Shown piece by piece: positions 10,313-21,115 of a stretch of 64,000 nt of DNA. The DNA lies in contig NC_090196.1 of assembly GCF_024679245.1 (NCBI RefSeq), positions 10,584,782 through 10,648,781 of the forward strand, given 5' to 3'. Source of the stretch: Pseudorasbora parva. Its lineage: Eukaryota > Chordata > Actinopteri > Cypriniformes > Gobionidae. Made by a program: the position numbers and the translations under genes. The notes under the pieces are model-generated. The model was not told where the DNA came from and did no database searches. It was given only the letters and a program-made list of their open reading frames with translations. Positions within the stretch are counted from its first letter, which is position 1; the number at the start of each line of letters is the position of its first letter.

Positions 10313-10546
10313 CTTTAGCAACATAGTGTTACATTACCATGGCAGTAAATTACAAAAACTAATTAAGCTACTGCTTGCACATGGAGGACTAAATTACTAA
10401 AAAATGTATAATTCAATAAATAATGAATTCAATAAAACAACAATTAAATGTACCAGTTTATTCTAAAATAATTAATTCAATAATTAATTTATTAATTTAA
10501 TAATTAAATAATTATTTTGATTAAATATTAATTAAATAAATAAATG
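10313..10546. other. AT-rich spacer
   Basis: TAATTAAATAA-type low-complexity sequence; no gene or recognised element. Confidence 0.5.
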
Positions 10547-10548
10547 TA

Positions 10549-10866
10549 TTTATTTATTTTGTAAAATTACATGAAAACACAACATTTATACCGCCCACTG
10601 CCTGTTGATTGGCATTTGTGAAATGTCCTCTATTATTATGAAAAAAATCTTTGGGATAATCGTGCTTTGGAAATGCATGATTCGTCAAATAGGTGTCAAG
10701 GTCGTAAATGCAGCATATTATTATGAAAAACAGCTTTTTGAAAAAGCACTTTTAATAATACTTTTTTTTTTTTTTAAACAAAACTATAGTGTGTGTGGAA
10801 GAGGTAATTGGGAAATATATTAAACAATAAATGTTGTGTTTTCATGTAATTTTACAAAATAAATAG
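10549..10866. repeat. Short TIR element (MITE-like)
   Basis: Near-perfect inverted arms of about 38 bp (10551-10588 and 10828-10866, core GTAAAATTACATGAAAACAC) flank about 240 bp without coding potential. The flanks are AT-rich, so the duplication length cannot be read. Confidence 0.7.
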
Positions 10867-11188
10867 ATATTATTGCAACATAATTCTCTATTCAGTGTCT
10901 CTACATTTTCCCGCCTTTTGAAAGGTGTGGAAACACTACCACATAATTTTTCTTTTGCTACAGGAGCAAATGGGAATATAACAATTATAGTATTATAGTG
11001 TAGCAAGTTCGATATAGTGAGGAAGGAAGAGGACACGGGGGTCGGCAGGACTGTTGATGCTCTTTATTTTCTCAATAACTCAAATCACAACGTGCACGCT
11101 TCAGCGTGTGTCTGTCTCTGTATATGCTCAGTTTCGCTTCCGGGTCACGCACTTCCGGGTTCCGGATATCTCCGGGGGTCGCATCAAC

Positions 11189-11224
<36 letters not shown>

Positions 11225-11364
11225 TGAACAGAAATCATATTCAAACAGCATGGCAATAACACAAATTTTCATAGTAGAAAATACAGATCAGGTGCTTAAA
11301 ATAAATAAAATACATCCATAGAAATTAAAATAAAATATTAATAATTAAAATAAAATAAATGGGG

Positions 11365-14300
11365 CTAGGGTTTTTTTTGTAGATCATATTCTTCTATAAT
11401 GGAATAAAGATTGATTGCATTTTTCTTTTTCATAATTTTTAGGGCTTTTGTGTACAAGTTGAACTCATTATGAAATGAGTAAAACCTTGGTTTCACCTTT
11501 AAGAACTTGCATTTGTGTATATAAAATTTTCCCAGCATGATGATGTTATTAACTAGGAAATTGTCTTTGTTATTATCCATTACAATTCCAAAAATAATGT
11601 CTTTTACAGTGAAATCTTTAAGGTGAGATACCTTTGGAAAAAGCCAGTCATAAACATCCGACCACAAAGCCTCCACAAAAATACAATGAAAAAATAGATG
11701 GTCTGTGGTTTCAATGCCGTCACAAAATAAACAATTATTACAGTCAAAACCAAATCTAAGTCGAAGGTATTCTTTGGATGGGTATATCCCATTTAAAATT
11801 TCAAAATGAATTTCTTTTGTTTTGGGGGGTAAAGGAAATTTTAAATATTTAGTTCTAAGTATGGGAATGGTTTGTTTTGAGAAATTTTTTGCAATTGAAT
11901 TCCTATAAGCAATTAAAGGATACGAAATGTTGTTAAATCTATTTCTAATCATTTTGTTCGAAAGTTTACTTTCTTTAAAATCACAACCTTCAATTAAGAG
12001 AGACGTAAAATTTGGGGCCATAGGGATTGAATAAGAGAGAATTTCTTTAAGTAGAAAAATAATAGAGTTGGGGATAGCCTTAGTAATAGAATCAAATCTG
12101 GCCCGGTTACAAATAAAATTATATTTAGTACAAAAATTCTCATAAGATATAATACCACTATTTCTATCTATTAAATGGGACACTGACCAAATACCTTTCT
12201 CCATCCAGTCCTTGTCGTACAGTGATTTCTTCCTAACTGTAATATATCTATTATTCCACAGTGGTGTGTTGTGTGGTGTAAAGTTATGACTATAAAGTAT
12301 CTTCCAGTATAGCAAAACCTGTTGGTGAAATTTAGATAGTTTAATTGGGAGACGTTGAACGGTAAAATCACAACTTAACAAAAATTCTATTCCTCCTAAT
12401 TTCTTGAACAATTCTCTGGGAATATGAAACCAAAAATTATTATTGCTTAAAAATGATTTCAGCCAATTAATTTTAAGGGTCCCATTTATAGAATCAAAAT
12501 CAATGGCTTGTAGACCTCCATCTTTAAACTCTTTTATCATCTCTACTCTTTTTATGTAATGGGTTTTCTTTCTCCAAATGTAACCAAAGTTAACCTGATT
12601 GATTCTTTTAATAGCTCTATTTGAAATAGCAATAGTGTATGCAGGATAGATTAACCTAGAAATGCTTTCCATCTTGGTCAAAAATATTCTACCTAGTAGG
12701 CTTATATCTCGCAATAACCAAGAGTTAAGTTTAACTTGACATTTATCTAAAACTTTCCACACATTCGTATCTTCATTCTCAAAGGAATTTTTTGAGATAA
12801 ACATTCCTAAATATTTAACTTGAGATTTTATAGGGATATTATAAGCATCAGTTAAGTGACACTGATGAATTGGCATGAGTTCACATTTGTTCAAATTTAT
12901 TTTCAAACCAGAGGCTTTAGAGAAGATGTGAATTGTTTGTAATATTTTGGGGACCTCTGCTAGCTGCTTCATAAAGATGGTTGTATCATCTGCAAACTGA
13001 CTGATGATTACCTGCTGGTCAAGAACATCTAATGGAGCTATGTTTGAATTCTTAATAAAGATAGAAAGCATTTCTGTGGCTATAATAAAAAGAAAGGGGG
13101 AAATAGGACAACCCTGTTTTATGCCCCGATTGATGGAAAATCTAGGCGATGTACCTCCTGATAAGGAAACTGAACTAGTGGAATTATCATAAAGGGATTT
13201 TATAATATTCCTAAATTTATTTCCAAAACCAAACAACTTTAAACAATCAAAAATAAAGGGGTGTTCAATTGAATCGAATGCCTTATAGAAGTCAATGAAT
13301 AGAATAAAGCCATCATCCTTTATTAGATGTCTGTAATCTAAAAGATCCTGCACTAGACGGATGTTGTTGTGTATAGATCTCCCTTTTATAAAACCGGATT
13401 GGGAGTCACTTATTATTTTGTGTAAAAACGTTTTTAATCTATTAGCATATATAAGGGTTACAATTTTATAATCCGTATTTAATAATGTAATTTGTCTAAA
13501 GTTATCTAAAATGTTGGGGTCCTTATTTGGTTTGGGAATTAAAGTTATTACACCTTGTTTCATAGTGTGAGGGAAAGTCATATTCTCAGTTGCTTCTTTT
13601 AACATAAGTAAAAATAGGTCTTTCAGTAAAAACCAAAAGTGTTTATAAAAATTGGCAGTAAGGCCGTCACACCCTGGCGATTTGTCTGGAGACAAACTAC
13701 CTACTGCTTTATCTAACTCTTCAGAAGTAATATCAGCATCACATAAAACTGCAGAATCATTATCTATATGGGGAATGAGATGTTTAATATGATTAAAAAA
13801 GAATGTTGCATCATTTAAGGAAAATGTTGAGGAATACAAGTTTTTGTAGAAGGAGTCAACTTCCTTGGTAATTAAAGCTTGATCTGTAATTTTCTGACCC
13901 TGGATCATCAAGGCTTTAATTGAAAGTCTCTCTTGCCTTCTTTTTTCTAGTCGACAGAAATAGGAAGTACTTCTTTCCCCTTCCTCAATCCATTTTGCCC
14001 TGGACCTAATATAGGCCCCTTCAGCTTTACGGAGATATATTTCATCAAGATTGTGTGTAAGATTTTGTAGTTTTTGTTTATCACAATCCGAAGGTGATAT
14101 TATGTTATAATACATATTTATGTCTTTAATAATATTAATTTCAGATGCTCTATTACTTTCATTAAGTCTTTTTCCAAACTGAATTGAGTATTCCCTCATT
14201 TTAAATTTAAGAAACTCCCATTTAGAAACATAAGATGTTATCGATTCATCAGACATCACATTAGAGACCATGGCTTTAATACCCTCATTGAATGATTTGC

Positions 14301-15087
14301 ATTTTAATAAACTAGAATTAAATTTCCAATATCCTTTGTTCCGTCGAATAACATTAGGAGAATCAAAACCCAATTTAATAACAGCGTGATCTGTTAGGGG
14401 AGCTGCTGACATGCAACAGTCAGCGACACAATTTAAAACTGAAACTGAAATTAACCAAAAATCTATTCTTGATTTGGTTGCACTGTTTGGTTTAAACCAG
14501 GAATATTGATTGGTGTAAGGATATTTAAAGCGCCAGGGATCCAATAAATCATGGGTACGACAGAAGTCAGTTAAAACAGGGTTATATGAACTGTGATGAT
14601 ACTTGGAAGGGTATCTATCAAGCCATTCATCATTAACCATGTTAAAGTCACCACCTGCAATTATAATAGCAGTTGGATAAATAAGTTTAAGGTTAACAAT
14701 GGTGTTTGAAACATCTGAAATCAACTGTCTATTTTGAGTTAAATTATTAAAACCATAAACATTGACCAGAATAAAGTAGTGATCATCTATATTAAGTACA
14801 CAAATTAACCAGTGACCGTTATCGCTAAATTTAGATGTCACTACCTTGCCAGGTGAGTTACAAAACAAAATAGCCACGCCTGCTGATCTAGTGGACCCAT
14901 GATCAAAGATAATTTTGTCTCCCCATTGATTTACCCAAAATTTTTCATCCTCTGGTTTTGAATGCGTTTCTTGCAACAAAATAAAGTGTGATTTCTCGCC
15001 CTTACAAAACAAAAATAATGATTTTCTCTTAGTGTTTTCTCTTAAGCCCCTAGCATTAAGTGAAATACAAGAAAAAAAAGGGTTCAT
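11365..15087 (-). CDS. L1 ORF2 protein: endonuclease and reverse transcriptase, 1240 aa
   Basis: The N-terminal endonuclease-exonuclease-phosphatase domain spans about residues 1-235: Asn11 in SLNARGL, Glu40 in LLQETH, GGDFNMV near 145, SRIDFWL and the TDH histidine near 230. RT spans about 440-760: SPDKSPGCDGLTANFY, IPKPNKDP, GFIKGRSIHNNIRL, DFYKAFDSIEH, RGIKQGCPISPFLF and the catalytic FADD (Phe698-Asp701). A C-terminal region includes a Cys/His cluster (CNNCLFC...TTDHLFFHC). The length is close to typical L1 ORF2 (about 1,250-1,280 aa). It would nick target DNA and copy its own RNA at the nick. All key residues in view are present, so it may be functional. Confidence 0.93.
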   Translation of the reverse strand: MNPFFSCISLNARGLRENTKRKSLFLFCKGEKSHFILLQETHSKPEDEKFWVNQWGDKIIFDHGSTRSAGVAILFCNSPGKVVTSKFSDNGHWLICVLNIDDHYFILVNVYGFNNLTQNRQLISDVSNTIVNLKLIYPTAIIIAGGDFNMVNDEWLDRYPSKYHHSSYNPVLTDFCRTHDLLDPWRFKYPYTNQYSWFKPNSATKSRIDFWLISVSVLNCVADCCMSAAPLTDHAVIKLGFDSPNVIRRNKGYWKFNSSLLKCKSFNEGIKAMVSNVMSDESITSYVSKWEFLKFKMREYSIQFGKRLNESNRASEINIIKDINMYYNIISPSDCDKQKLQNLTHNLDEIYLRKAEGAYIRSRAKWIEEGERSTSYFCRLEKRRQERLSIKALMIQGQKITDQALITKEVDSFYKNLYSSTFSLNDATFFFNHIKHLIPHIDNDSAVLCDADITSEELDKAVGSLSPDKSPGCDGLTANFYKHFWFLLKDLFLLMLKEATENMTFPHTMKQGVITLIPKPNKDPNILDNFRQITLLNTDYKIVTLIYANRLKTFLHKIISDSQSGFIKGRSIHNNIRLVQDLLDYRHLIKDDGFILFIDFYKAFDSIEHPFIFDCLKLFGFGNKFRNIIKSLYDNSTSSVSLSGGTSPRFSINRGIKQGCPISPFLFIIATEMLSIFIKNSNIAPLDVLDQQVIISQFADDTTIFMKQLAEVPKILQTIHIFSKASGLKINLNKCELMPIHQCHLTDAYNIPIKSQVKYLGMFISKNSFENEDTNVWKVLDKCQVKLNSWLLRDISLLGRIFLTKMESISRLIYPAYTIAISNRAIKRINQVNFGYIWRKKTHYIKRVEMIKEFKDGGLQAIDFDSINGTLKINWLKSFLSNNNFWFHIPRELFKKLGGIEFLLSCDFTVQRLPIKLSKFHQQVLLYWKILYSHNFTPHNTPLWNNRYITVRKKSLYDKDWMEKGIWSVSHLIDRNSGIISYENFCTKYNFICNRARFDSITKAIPNSIIFLLKEILSYSIPMAPNFTSLLIEGCDFKESKLSNKMIRNRFNNISYPLIAYRNSIAKNFSKQTIPILRTKYLKFPLPPKTKEIHFEILNGIYPSKEYLRLRFGFDCNNCLFCDGIETTDHLFFHCIFVEALWSDVYDWLFPKVSHLKDFTVKDIIFGIVMDNNKDNFLVNNIIMLGKFYIHKCKFLKVKPRFYSFHNEFNLYTKALKIMKKKNAINLYSIIEEYDLQKKP

Positions 15088-15271
15088 AACAAACTAGCAA
15101 CCGCCAACAGACTACTTTTTAGAAATAAAGAAAAAACGGGAAAGGCTCAAACAGGCGTCATCCCTTCAGCATGTATGAATGCAAACAAACTATCCAAATA
15201 AGTCTTGCATTTTAGAGTCATTTCAACTCTAAACCAGGCACTCGTTAAACATGTAGGCTACCTAGTATGTT

Positions 15272-16075
15272 CTAAGTGATTCTCTGTCCGTTGATGTATC
15301 CAGCACCACCTCTGTAATACGCACGCTTTCCAGCATCTCTTGCTTCTTTTATCTTCGGCCACAATGCAGCTCGGGTCTCCCAGTCAGCTTTACAGAGGTC
15401 TTCGATGAAGTTGATCCGAAGCTCTTTGCAGATCGCGTGGTCCTTGGTCATTCTCCACAGCGCATCTCGGTGTATTCTTTGAGTGAATTGTACGATGACT
15501 TGTCTTGTTTTGTTTTCTTCGCGTCTACCTATTCGGTGAACTGTGTCCACAATGTGGTTGATGATCGAAGACCATGATGGGGAGATTTTCACCAATAAAC
15601 TAGTAACCACCTCACGTATGTCTTCACCTTCTTTCTCTTTTAGACCACGAATCCTGAGATTCCATCGGCGTTTGTATCGCTCGAGGTCTAGGACGCGTTC
15701 CATTAGCTCCGCGTTGTCCTTCTTCAGAACCGACAATTCACGAACAGAAGATTGCAACTGAGTTTTGCAGTCTTTAATTTCTGCCGCGTTGAACTCCACT
15801 GCTTTGGCTATGCTAGTCAACATGTTGGAGTTATGCTGCAGCTGGGTACTTAATGTATCTACCTTCGTTGTTAGCTGCTTTATTGCTTCTAAGACTGCGT
15901 TCATACCTTCGGTCCCCGTGTCCTTCTTTTTAGCTGTTGGTGTGTTCTTCAATGGCGAGAAAGGATCTTTTCTTTTAGTTTTCTCGCTGGGGTCTGTTAT
16001 CATCTTTTCGGCGTAATCATGGTCATCAGTTGTGTCGAAGCATCGGGATGCAGCAAGAGTTTTCTTCGTCGTCAT
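15272..16075 (-). CDS. L1 ORF1 protein, 267 aa
   Basis: It lies upstream of ORF2 in the same element, 184 bp away. A basic, Lys-rich N-terminus (about 1-55) is followed by a heptad-like coiled coil (about 58-125, LEAIKQLTTKVDTLSTQLQ), then the RRM-like segment with RWNLRIRGLKEKEGED, and a C-terminal part containing VDTVHRIGRR and ADWETRAALWPKIKEARDAG. This matches the coiled coil / RRM / C-terminal domain order of L1 ORF1 proteins, which trimerise and coat the element RNA. The frame is open. The start at 16075 is the first ATG after the GC-rich 5' UTR. Confidence 0.88.
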   Translation of the reverse strand: MTTKKTLAASRCFDTTDDHDYAEKMITDPSEKTKRKDPFSPLKNTPTAKKKDTGTEGMNAVLEAIKQLTTKVDTLSTQLQHNSNMLTSIAKAVEFNAAEIKDCKTQLQSSVRELSVLKKDNAELMERVLDLERYKRRWNLRIRGLKEKEGEDIREVVTSLLVKISPSWSSIINHIVDTVHRIGRREENKTRQVIVQFTQRIHRDALWRMTKDHAICKELRINFIEDLCKADWETRAALWPKIKEARDAGKRAYYRGGAGYINGQRIT

Positions 16076-16642
16076 GGTGCAAGTTATTTTTGTTTTTTTA
16101 ATTCCCTTTTATTTATCCTTCCACATGAAAAAAAATTGGTAGCTTGGATAGCAAAAAAATTGCAAAAATCTGGGACAAGCCTAGAGCTCAAAACATGAAG
16201 TGCACCCGGTCCGCCATCTTGCCCGGAAGTCCCACCGCATCAACAGTCCGACTCTCTCTCTCCCTGGTCTCCGGTTCCGCTGGTGTTTTATCCCGTCTCC
16301 GCGCTCATTACTAGAACAAGAGACAGGGGTTATTAATCTGCGTCCAACCCACTCACTTACCGCTCGTCCCGCGGCCCTCTCTCCCGCTGCAGACCTCGCT
16401 GAACCACGCCCCCCTTGCCACATATAGATTTTTAATAATTTAAACCTTTAAAGACATTCGCTAACATCACAACAGTAAAATGTGTGGTTAATAAACTACA
16501 TTACCAATGATGCTGTGCAGTCTAAAAAGCAACAATAGAGCTCTTTAGCTCTGCCCACTCCCATGAAACACTGAGAATAATGTAGTCGAGTTGATATACA
16601 CTCACAAATAACTAAATTTTTGTATATACAGTATGTGCACAT

Positions 16643-17333
16643 CAAGGTTATTATAGTTTTGCTTTTTGAAATTAGTTTTTATTTTATTATCGTTTTCAAT
16701 TTTGCTACAAATTTCAGTTTAGTTTTAGTTCGTTTTACAAATGGTTTTGCTAGTTTTAGTTTAGTTTTTATTTTGCAAATACATTTCTATTTAGTTTTTA
16801 TTTATTTAGTTTCAGTTTTAGTTTTAGTAATTATAGTTGAGTATAATTATCATATATTACCATAATGAAGTGTAGAGACCAAATCAAGGTTTTTAATTTC
16901 AGCAAAGTTTAATGTTTGCACAGATTAGAGTTTAATCTTACTAAACATCCTTAAGTGAAATCACTTGATAAACGAGCATTATTGTTTAAACCCAGGACGG
17001 TCTTACAAAACATGCAGTAAAGTTGGGTCAAACTATGACCTATACAAACAACGATCTGGAGATTAAAAATGAAATATATTTTGATATTAAAAAATTATAT
17101 TTGATATTTTTGACATAGATCCTCTGAGTATTAGCCTATATTAAAGAACAAAATAAATACAAGTAAAATATAAAAGTAAAAATTATAAATTCCAGACAAA
17201 CTCATTCATATCAAAGATGAAATATTGTTAAACAATTAAAAGCTTATTTTAATTTCTTCAGTAGTACAATGTAGGCTAGCAGTGTAAGACCACAGCTAAA
17301 GTCATCTGAATACAGCCAACACACACTGTTGTG

Positions 17334-17424
<91 letters not shown>

Positions 17425-18330
17425 GTGCTATAATTGTAAAGGGGGCCAATGTCTTCACTTATCTAGTAAAATATTATGATAACTGACTAATAAGGACATT
17501 TGACTGGTCCTCACTAGTTAAAAAGGCTTATAAATCGGCCAAAACATGTTTTTATTTAAATCTATTGTTTTGCACGTTCTTGGGATGGGGAGGTTTAGGG
17601 ATAGGGGTTGGGTTAGGGGATATAAAATATCATTAACCTGATATAAAATCAATGGAAGTCTATGCAATGTCCTCACTTATATAGTGAAACAAACGTGTGT
17701 GTGTGTGTGTGTATCCTGGTATTCCCTACTTTGTGGGGAAATGTCTCCACACAGATAATAATATAATATAATGTAAATGATTATGATAACACCTTTGAGC
17801 CTGTCAATATCATGCAAACATGAAATCTCAAACGTACAGTAGGCTAGTACTTGCTACTAGTTGCTGACTTTTGCGCCTGCGTCTCTCGTCGCGTAAGAAA
17901 CGGCATTCTAAAACAGTGAGCTTAAGTTAAAAGAAGTTCAACGTGCATCTCATTACCTTGTGTTATTTCCCATTTCACTGCCACGGACGCATTTGATTCT
18001 TTGTGAACTGCCGTTTAGCGATGTGTTGCCTGTCTGCACGTGTCCGTCACTCAGATCACTCACGCGCAGTTGCGCAATACAGACACTCCCTCAACCGCCA
18101 CAGTCAGATTTTCCACCACATTAAAGAGAGCTTATTAATAACGAAAACGAATATTTATTTTTGCTAATTATTATTTTATTTCAGTTAGTTTTTTAGTAAG
18201 AGTAGTTAGTTTCGTTTAGTTTTAGTTTTTTATTTATTCAGATTTTTTAATTTTATTTCAGTTTACGAAAATGTTTTTTGACCAATAGTTTTAGTCTTAG
18301 TTTCAGTTTTCGTTTACGAAAATAACCTTG
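16643..18330. mobile_element. Non-autonomous hAT-type transposon
   Basis: Inverted ends CAAGGTTATT and AATAACCTTG are flanked by an 8-bp duplication GTGCACAT (16635-16642 and 18331-18338). Subterminal regions are rich in TTTTAGTTT motifs at both ends. The 1688-bp body has no transposase frame; it contains two TG tracts and a repeat unit with GTCCTCACT near each tract. The 8-bp duplication supports hAT. Confidence 0.85.
17335..17424. repeat. (TG)n microsatellite
   Basis: About 45 TG units, with a shorter TG tract at 17692-17712. A sequence with GTCCTCACT and a GGGTTAGGGG segment lies between them; a related unit with the same layout occurs at 20150-20415. Confidence 0.95.
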
Positions 18331-18338
18331 GTGCACAT

Positions 18339-19765
18339 TACACTTTACAAAGAAAGGGTTTTCAATATAATTCTCTGTCATCCAGAGGTTGTGTTGAAGT
18401 GTGCTACATCATCCATATCAAATGGTGAAACATTGACATTTATCATAACAGAATAACAAATGAGGACTTTAGGTTTTCAGCACTTAAGGCTATTGCATAA
18501 GGTTGCCTTGAAGCAACATCATTTTGATAATTCCATATACTTTTAATTTTTACACTGTATTATTTTAGGATGTACTAATTAGATCCACTGAAAATTAAAT
18601 TAAAATTAAATTAAATTTAAAAGACTTAAAAGACTTAGAGGAGAATTAAAACACTTTTGGTGTAGCATGCATTTAGGACATTACTGTTGTGAGAGGTCTA
18701 ACTGACTGATATTTAGGAATAATCAAATAATTACCTTTACATAAAAATGTAATTCATTTGTATTAATCTGATATAAGCATTTTTGACAGGTTTGAAACAA
18801 ATGTATAATATGGATTTGTTAGTTATAATTACATTGTGTCTATACATTTTTTTCATCTCACTGCAGTGAAAGTCACAGATTTAGCCAGTTTCCCCTCAAC
18901 ACATGGTCCTCCAACTCCACCTATCCATTACAGAATTCTTAAACACCTGTTATAGCAAACACCCGCCACCACTCACTTACACTCTCCAGCCAGTCGTCCG
19001 GTCTCGTAAGTCTCTACCAGAAAGTGATTCTGCCAGACATCTTACCTGTGTGGACTTACCTTTGTCATCATCCTCTGAGTTCTTGATCCATTTTACCTGC
19101 AGAAGACAAGGACAGTGTCAGTCAAGTGTGGCTGTCGATCATTTGTGCTCATTCCAATTCACTTACCAGCTGGCCTGCTTGCTATCATTATCGAGCTGTT
19201 AAATACTTCTGCTTGTGAGTCCTGTGTTCCCTCTCCTGTTTATGTGTGACACATACCGGTATACACCTATAATAGGCCTTACAAATTCCATCATGATTTT
19301 AAAATGTTGGCAACTTGGCATATTCAATTTTAATATTGATCCACTTTATATTTACACCATATAGGATCCCATCAACCCCATCCGATTTTATGGATTTTTT
19401 CAAGGTTGAGTTTCAATGGCCTGATAGTCATTACATTGCATGTCACCAGTACTCTCCCAGAATTTCCCCAAACCATGGCAATAAAAAAATGTAAAGATAA
19501 AAATGCACAAAGTTGCCCAGTTTTTAACACCCAAAAATGATTTAGTATTTATTTATTATTATTGAATAAAGATAGCCTTTTAGAGATACTAAAAGTGTGG
19601 TTGACTTAGGTATGTTGTAAGTATTCAATGAGTGAATTGATTTACAATAATTTATATTTTTAATGTCACGCACAGCCTGTCAGGAAACAGAAAAAAACAT
19701 CATACTTTAAATAGGCTATTAGCATAAAACAATTACTTAGTTAATGATTGCTATCAACACACCTT
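18339..19765. other. Unassigned AT-rich sequence
   Basis: No gene or bounded element is supported. An open stretch of 99 codons at 18903-19202 has no recognisable domain and no splice context; I treat it as chance or an unrecognised repeat. Confidence 0.4.
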
Positions 19766-20082
19766 CCATCCCTTTATTCTTGTATGTGTTCGGGTCTGTG
19801 GGACCCGTTTTCGTTTTTTATCAAAAGAAAAAGTATACAATTAATTATTGTATTATTTTATTTTATCTTATTCAGACTCATTGGCCTTGGCTCATTTTCT
19901 GTGAAGAACATATATCAGAAAAAAATTTCAATGACCACACACTGTACACCCCCATACACATTTATATTACACACAGGATGTTTGGGTCCACTGGACCCAG
20001 GGCTAATAAAAGTGTTGAAATTTTAGGTCCTGTGTACTTTCACTCTGTCCTGTACCTTCATATGGGCCTGCTGTTAGTGTGT

Positions 20083-20088
20083 GTGTGT

Positions 20089-20125
<37 letters not shown>

Positions 20126-20126
20126 C
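20083..20126. repeat. (TG)n microsatellite
   Basis: TG tract with one TATG interruption. Confidence 0.9.
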
Positions 20127-20412
20127 ATGTTTTTCTATCCTGGTGGAGACTTCAACTTGAATGCACACTGACTCATGGGGACTTGTCACCATGGTGTTAT
20201 AAATTGAGGTCCCCATGAGGAAACAAGCTTATAAATCATACAGAAGTAGTTTTTTTTGAAAAATGTAAAAATGCCTGTAGTTTTGGGTTAGTGTACGTTT
20301 GTGTGTGTGATGGGTAGGTTTAGGGGTAGTGTTAGTGTAAGGGGAGAGAATACAGTTTGTACAGCATAACAACTTATACGTCTATGGAGAGTCCCTACAA
20401 AGATAGTGAACC

Positions 20413-20414
<2 letters not shown>

Positions 20415-20462
<48 letters not shown>
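20415..20462. repeat. (TG)n microsatellite
   Basis: TG tract followed by GAGAGAGAGA. It is preceded by a segment (20150-20414) related to 17450-17700. Confidence 0.9.
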
Positions 20463-20473
<11 letters not shown>

Positions 20474-20655
20474 TTTTGTGTTTCTGCCCCTGCCGTACCC
20501 ACACAAGGTTGCAAGGTCTGCTCTCACTTTCCTGCACATTTTACCCTCTGTCGTGCAGGAACCAAACTATTTTCTCATACTCCCGGCTGCAAATTTGGGG
20601 TGGAACACAATAAAAATAGCTTTGCCAGTGTGGTTCCTTTTTACAACTGATCAAG

Positions 20656-21033
20656 ATGGCCAAAAGATTTGCTGCTCAGAGGGCCTTGCAATTGATTTTG
20701 GAAGAGAGTGAAGCTATTGATATTGTAGAGCAGGGGTGGCGAACGTCGGTCCTGGAGATCCACAGTCCTGCATAGTTTTGCTTCAACCCAAATCAAACAC
20801 ACCTGATCAAGCTAATCAAGGCCTGAAGGGTTACTAGGAAGCTACAGGCAAGTGAGTTTTATCAGGGTTGAACTGAACAGGACCGGAGTTCGCCACCCCT
20901 GCTGTAGAGGAAGAGCTTTCAGAATGGATCACATTTCTGAACATTCAGAGTCTGACAGTGACTTTGAAGAAGAGGATGAGATTGAGCATCAGCTCGTTCC
21001 AAAACAAAGAAGAGCTTTCTGGGCCTGCTGTTA

Positions 21034-21034
<1 letters not shown>
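20656..21034 (+). pseudogene. piggyBac-like transposase N-terminal fragment
   Basis: ATG at 20656 opens MAKRFAAQRALQLILEESEA. The frame is interrupted by the MITE at 20731-20901. Beyond it, a shifted frame reads ISEHSESDSDFEEEDEIEH, an acidic stretch like the N-terminal region of piggyBac transposases. The catalytic Asp domain is absent. A TG tract follows directly. Confidence 0.45.
20731..20901. mobile_element. 171-bp hAT-derived MITE
   Basis: Inverted ends CAGGGGTGGCGAAC and GTTCGCCACCCCTG are flanked by an 8-bp duplication with one mismatch (TTGTAGAG at 20723-20730, CTGTAGAG at 20902-20909). No coding potential. The internal GGTCCTGGAG...GGACCGGAG arms match a family frequent in fish. Confidence 0.9.

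Positions 21035-21100
<66 letters not shown>
21034..21100. repeat. (TG)n microsatellite
   Basis: About 33 TG units. Confidence 0.95.
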
Positions 21101-21101
<1 letters not shown>

Positions 21102-21115
21102 CCTGAATGGGTTAA

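Larger units (their letters stand above)
11192..16235 (-). mobile_element. Full-length L1/Tx1-type LINE
   Basis: The 12-bp direct repeat CGCATCAACAGT flanks it (11180-11191 and 16236-16247). On the minus strand the order is a short 5' UTR beginning near AAGATGGCGGACC, ORF1, a 184-bp spacer, ORF2, a 3' UTR and an A tail (T run 11191-11222). The total is 5044 bp. Both ORFs are open from start to stop with no visible frameshift, and the target duplication is intact, all signs of a young insertion. It sits inside a solo LTR, which gives the relative order of the two events. Confidence 0.92.
10999..16422 (-). mobile_element. Solo LTR of an LTR retrotransposon, split by an L1
   Basis: The outer ends are TGTAGCAAG at 10999 and CTTGCCACA at 16422. 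A 5-bp duplication TATAG sits outside (10994-10998 and 16423-16427). After removing the L1 and one copy of its duplication, about 370 bp remain. On the minus strand this has an AATAAA signal about 50 bases before its 3' end. No internal gag-pol is present, so it is a solo LTR, usually the product of recombination between two LTRs. The element class (Gypsy or ERV) is not decided. Confidence 0.8.
19770..21111 (+). mobile_element. piggyBac-like element remnant (tentative)
   Basis: The right end reads GGG followed by TTAA (21112-21115), and the left end reads CCCTTTATTC but is preceded by CCAT rather than TTAA. Near the left end two GGGTC/GACCC palindromes (about 19793-19806 and 19983-19997) occur, a feature I associate with fish piggyBac-type repeats. 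A short transposase-like N-terminus lies at 20656. TG tracts and a MITE lie within. The boundary is uncertain because only one TTAA is present. Confidence 0.4.

Noticed and set aside
18903..19202. A 99-codon ORF in unassigned DNA
   Set aside because: No domain, no splice sites, no neighbouring exons; length is within chance for the region.
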